From Clostridiales bacterium UBA4080 (lineage in GTDB: Bacteria > Bacillota > Clostridia > Lachnospirales > Vallitaleaceae), in NCBI GenBank assembly GCA_002381865.1, contig DFYO01000065.1:354-17136 (forward strand): a DNA stretch of 16,783 nt. The letters run 5' to 3'. The translations under genes and the position numbers were made by a program. This document shows positions 16,151 through 16,783 of the stretch, in pieces. Numbering within the stretch: the first letter of the stretch is position 1; the number at the start of each line of letters is the position of its first letter. The notes beneath the pieces were generated by a model, which did not search any database, was not told where the DNA came from, and saw only the letters and a program-made list of their open reading frames with translations.

Positions 16151-16179
16151 ATTTTAACAAAAACAAGAGGAAAAAACAA
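16151..16179 (-). promoter_or_regulatory. Sigma-A promoter for the mrp operon
   Basis: On the minus strand, TTGTTT (16174-16179) and TAAAAT (16151-16156) stand 17 bp apart. Transcription would begin about 30 bases before the mrpE start. No sodium- or pH-sensing RNA structure is apparent in the short leader. Confidence 0.6.
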
Positions 16180-16282
16180 ATCTTATATATAAAAGCTTTA
16201 AGCAAGAAAAAAAAATCTTGAGCTCAGTAAGCATAGTACGGTTTGCTTTTGGAAAATCGCCAGGATACTTGAAAATATAGTA

Positions 16283-16311
16283 TTGACAAGAGATAGAAAT
16301 TCTGATAAAAT
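16283..16311 (+). promoter_or_regulatory. Upstream veg promoter P1
   Basis: Perfect -35 TTGACA (16283-16288), 17-bp spacer, -10 TAAAAT (16306-16311). Only the third -10 base differs from consensus. It lies exactly 40 bp upstream of the second promoter. Confidence 0.8.
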
Positions 16312-16322
16312 ATTAAATTTTA

Positions 16323-16351
16323 TTGACTTTGCAGGGGACTTGTGCTACAAT
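16323..16351 (+). promoter_or_regulatory. Downstream veg promoter P2
   Basis: TTGACT (16323-16328), 17-bp spacer, TACAAT (16346-16351), with TG at 16343-16344 making an extended -10. It resembles the veg promoter of B. subtilis, known as one of the strongest sigma-A promoters. The transcript would begin near 16358. Confidence 0.82.
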
Positions 16352-16363
16352 GAGTAAGAGTGA

Positions 16364-16388
16364 AAAAAGCTTATGGATGTAGCTTTTT
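16364..16388 (+). promoter_or_regulatory. 5'-end hairpin in the veg leader
   Basis: AAAAAGCT (16364-16371) pairs with AGCTTTTT (16381-16388) around a nine-base loop, eight bp in all. It would lie within about ten bases of the P2 transcript's 5' end. Such end hairpins can protect mRNA from decay; the T-run in its second arm could also cause some early termination. Confidence 0.5.
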
Positions 16389-16414
16389 GGAGAGATAAAA
16401 AAAGGGGTGAATTC

Positions 16415-16669
16415 ATGACAGCAAGAGAGGAAATGTCTATTATCAGAAGACAATTAGATAAATATATAGGAAGTAAGGTTCTGATTAAGGCAAACAAAGG
16501 AAGAAAAAAAATAATTATCAAAGAAGGTGTAATTCAAAGCACCTATCCAAGTATTTTTGTAGTCAAGGTTCAAAACGAACAAACGGATTCATTTAGAAAT
16601 GTATCCTTTAGTTATACAGATATTATAACTAATAATGTTGAACTATCTTTGTTTCCAGAAACTGAATAA
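16415..16669 (+). CDS. veg: Veg family protein
   Basis: An 84-residue protein of the Veg family, conserved in Firmicutes; in B. subtilis Veg stimulates biofilm formation through the SinR circuit, and its molecular action is unclear. Family features: an N-terminal helix (MSIIRRQLDKYIGSKVLIKA), then the conserved basic K-G-R-K-K turn at 22-26, YPSIFVVKV and VSFSYTDIITNNVEL in the small SH3-like beta fold. I place the start at 16415 because AGGGGTG lies five bases upstream and the length then equals the family's; an in-frame ATG at 16373 falls in the leader hairpin loop and has no ribosome binding site. It has its own promoters and terminator, so it is monocistronic. Confidence 0.9.
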   Translation: MTAREEMSIIRRQLDKYIGSKVLIKANKGRKKIIIKEGVIQSTYPSIFVVKVQNEQTDSFRNVSFSYTDIITNNVELSLFPETE

Positions 16670-16681
16670 GAATTCTTTTAT

Positions 16682-16709
16682 AAGCCAAGAAAATAATCTT
16701 GGTTTTTTT
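16682..16709 (+). terminator. Rho-independent terminator after veg
   Basis: CCAAGA (16685-16690) pairs with TCTTGG (16697-16702) around AAATAA, followed by seven Ts (16703-16709). The stem extends to nine base pairs using A-U and G-U pairs with 16682-16684. A further CCAAGAT at 16713-16719 could pair with the second arm instead. Confidence 0.82.
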
Positions 16710-16731
16710 GTGCCAAGATATTTGCATTCCC

Positions 16732-16760
16732 TTGATATTTAAAGAGCACTTGTATATAAT
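16732..16760 (+). promoter_or_regulatory. Sigma-A promoter reading out of the window
   Basis: TTGATA (16732-16737), 17-bp spacer, perfect TATAAT (16755-16760). A second -35 hexamer TTGACA stands at 16768-16773 near the right edge, so a tandem arrangement may continue outside. The gene served lies beyond the window. Confidence 0.7.
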
Positions 16761-16783
16761 CCCATCTTTGACAGTTGTAAGAG

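Larger units (their letters stand above)
16115..16414. other. Divergent control region between mrpE and veg
   Basis: About 300 bp without a gene. It contains one promoter toward mrp (16151-16179), two toward veg (16283-16311 and 16323-16351), the veg leader hairpin (16364-16388), a palindrome AAAGCTTT at 16192-16199 and an inverted repeat CAAGA-N8-TCTTG at 16203-16220. The last lies upstream of the mrp -35 box and might bind a regulator, but no protein can be named. Confidence 0.6.

Noticed and set aside
16373..16414. Veg start at the upstream ATG (14 extra residues)
   Set aside because: The codon lies in the loop of the leader hairpin without a ribosome binding site; Veg proteins begin near the ATG at 16415, which has AGGGGTG.
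1..16783. tRNA, rRNA, CRISPR array, prophage or transposase gene
   Set aside because: No spaced repeat series, no cloverleaf or rRNA-like stretches, and no transposase, integrase or phage protein among the readable genes.

Overview
The window looks like chromosomal DNA from a low-GC, Gram-positive anaerobe of the class Clostridia. Support for this includes AT-rich codon use, strong AGGAGG-type ribosome binding sites, sigma-A promoters with 17-bp spacers, a Veg protein, the DUF47/PiT phosphate pair, and an ablA-ablB pair. I cannot name a genus from the sequence alone.

Left part (1-2411): a 169-bp non-coding edge with a large imperfect hairpin, then ablA (lysine 2,3-aminomutase) and ablB (beta-lysine N-acetyltransferase), which make the osmolyte N-epsilon-acetyl-beta-lysine. 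A 19-bp perfect terminator hairpin closes the pair.

Middle part (2412-11828), all on the + strand with gaps of 0 to 50 bp: a ferritin-like/VIT1 fusion (iron handling) behind its own extended -10 promoter, a NatAB-like ABC exporter, the CCA-adding tRNA enzyme, a membrane-anchored protein with two PEGA repeats, alpha-phosphoglucomutase, a DUF47 PhoU-like protein and a PiT phosphate transporter. These could be one long read-through unit. I saw no terminator between them.

Right part (11910-16114), on the - strand: an eight-gene Mrp-type antiporter operon in the order E-F-G-(MbhD-like)-(MbhE-like)-B-C-D. The genes overlap by one base or are separated by at most four. The order is that of subunits A-H of the sodium module of membrane-bound hydrogenases. 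The large NuoL-like part of MrpA is missing, and no hydrogenase genes follow. The MbhD-like subunit carries an extra soluble tail of about 95 residues. A short GGGGGACGGTTC-type repeat lies where this operon meets the phosphate transporter.

Far right (16115-16783): a 300-bp divergent promoter region, veg with two tandem consensus promoters 40 bp apart and a leader hairpin, a rho-independent terminator, and a further promoter reading out of the window.

Taken together, AblAB (osmolyte), NatAB-like (possible Na+ export) and the Mrp operon (Na+/H+ exchange) suggest a cell that has to cope with sodium, salt or alkaline pH. That link is inference from neighbourhood. Nothing here is obviously a recent mobile element. 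The most unusual item is the stand-alone Mbh-type antiporter module.
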